Source: Bacillota bacterium (GTDB lineage Bacteria; Bacillota; Dehalobacteriia; UBA4068; UBA4997). From it: a DNA stretch of 6,242 nucleotides. The stretch spans positions 1 through 6,242 of the forward strand of contig JAFQHB010000226.1 of NCBI GenBank assembly GCA_017398165.1. The letters run 5' to 3'. This document shows positions 5,868 through 6,242 of the stretch, piece after piece. The notes beneath the pieces were generated by a model. The model was given only the letters and a program-made list of their open reading frames with translations, was not told the DNA's origin and did not search any database. The stretch's first letter is position 1. Each line of letters begins with the position of its first letter. A program made the position numbers and the translations under genes.

Positions 5868-6242
5868 ATGACGAAAAATATTATGGTGCAGGGTACAATG
5901 TCCAATGCCGGCAAGAGCTTGCTGACAGCCGGTTTGTGCCGTGTACTTCATCAGGATGGCCTGCGGGTCGCACCTTTTAAGAGTCAGAATATGGCATTGA
6001 ACAGCTTCATTACAACTGAGGGGCTGGAAATGGGACGAGCCCAGGTCGTGCAGGCAGAGGCGGCAGGTATCGAGCCCAGCGTTATGATGAACCCGATTCT
6101 TTTGAAGCCCTGCTCCGATAGAGGCAGTCAGGTCATTGTCTGCGGTGAACCTGTCGGCACAATGGATGCGCTTACCTATTATGACTACCGCCCCGGCCTG
6201 AAAGCAATCGTGAAAAAAGCGTATGATTCTTTGGCAGAGAAA
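5868..6242 (+). CDS. cobQ: Cobyric acid synthase, N-terminal part (3' end outside window)
   Basis: This is the start of the ATP- and glutamine-dependent amidotransferase that amidates four carboxylates (b, d, e and g) of adenosylcobyrinic acid a,c-diamide to give adenosylcobyric acid; in the anaerobic pathway it is also called CbiP. Only 125 residues are inside the window and the frame is open to the last base. They carry the dethiobiotin-synthetase-like ATP site GTMSNAGKS (9-17), [12 protein letters not shown] (36-47), and [14 protein letters not shown]...[17 protein letters not shown] (55-93), all strongly characteristic of CobQ/CbiP. Full-length proteins are about 490-510 residues, with a C-terminal glutaminase domain not seen here. 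ATG 5868 has AAAGAGG (5854-5860) 7 bases upstream and lies 2 bases after the cobD stop, so the gene belongs to the same operon. Confidence 0.93.
   Translation, partial: MTKNIMVQGTMSNAGKSLLTAGLCRVLHQDGLRVAPFKSQNMALNSFITTEGLEMGRAQVVQAEAAGIEPSVMMNPILLKPCSDRGSQVIVCGEPVGTMDALTYYDYRPGLKAIVKKAYDSLAEK

Noticed and set aside
1..6242. Cobalamin riboswitch, tRNA, CRISPR, insertion sequence or toxin-antitoxin genes
   Set aside because: I looked on both strands and saw no recognisable riboswitch core, RNA gene, array, transposase or terminal repeats. Nearly all bases are occupied by the plus-strand B12 genes.

Overview
The window is one tightly packed, all plus-strand stretch of vitamin B12 (cobalamin) genes. 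In order it holds the 3' end of a corrinoid-binding lipoprotein gene (btuF-like), a FecCD/BtuC-type permease, a BtuD-type ATPase, cobU, a probable remnant of cobS, a second shortened cobU-like gene, a CobC-type histidine phosphatase, cbiB, cobD, and the 5' part of cobyric acid synthase (cobQ/cbiP). Gene order, strong AGGAGG-type ribosome binding sites, moderate GC content and protein style suggest an anaerobic Firmicute of the class Clostridia, possibly Oscillospiraceae/Ruminococcaceae. This lineage guess is inference; nothing in the window fixes a genus.

Layout. Positions 1-1465 plus 1471-2235 encode an ABC importer (binding protein, permease, ATPase). A 10-bp hairpin followed by six T residues lies in the 73-bp gap between the binding protein and the permease, and looks like an intrinsic terminator or attenuator inside the operon. 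From 2310 onward the genes encode late steps of adenosylcobalamin synthesis. Most junctions overlap or are only a few bases apart: btuC/btuD, cobU' into cobC by 16 bp, cobC/cbiB, cbiB into cobD by 7 bp, and cobD/cobQ. This points to one transcript with translational coupling. The exceptions are the btuF-btuC gap and a 74-bp gap before cobU that contains a perfect 9-bp inverted repeat.

How the genes work together. The importer brings in cobalamin or cobinamide. CobQ amidates adenosylcobyric acid. CobD makes the aminopropanol phosphate arm from threonine phosphate. CbiB attaches that arm to give adenosylcobinamide (phosphate). CobU phosphorylates and guanylylates it. CobS would join it to the lower ligand, and CobC removes phosphate from the lower-ligand nucleotide or its cobalamin product. 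CobS is the one step of this set with no intact gene here. In the place where cobS would be expected there is only a 28-codon ORF with a good ribosome binding site and a CobS-like beginning, suggesting an internal deletion. No RNA genes, CRISPR arrays, insertion sequences or cobalamin riboswitch were seen. I find no wholly new system. The points most worth a second look are the cobS remnant, the degenerate second CobU-like protein, and the intra-operon terminator.
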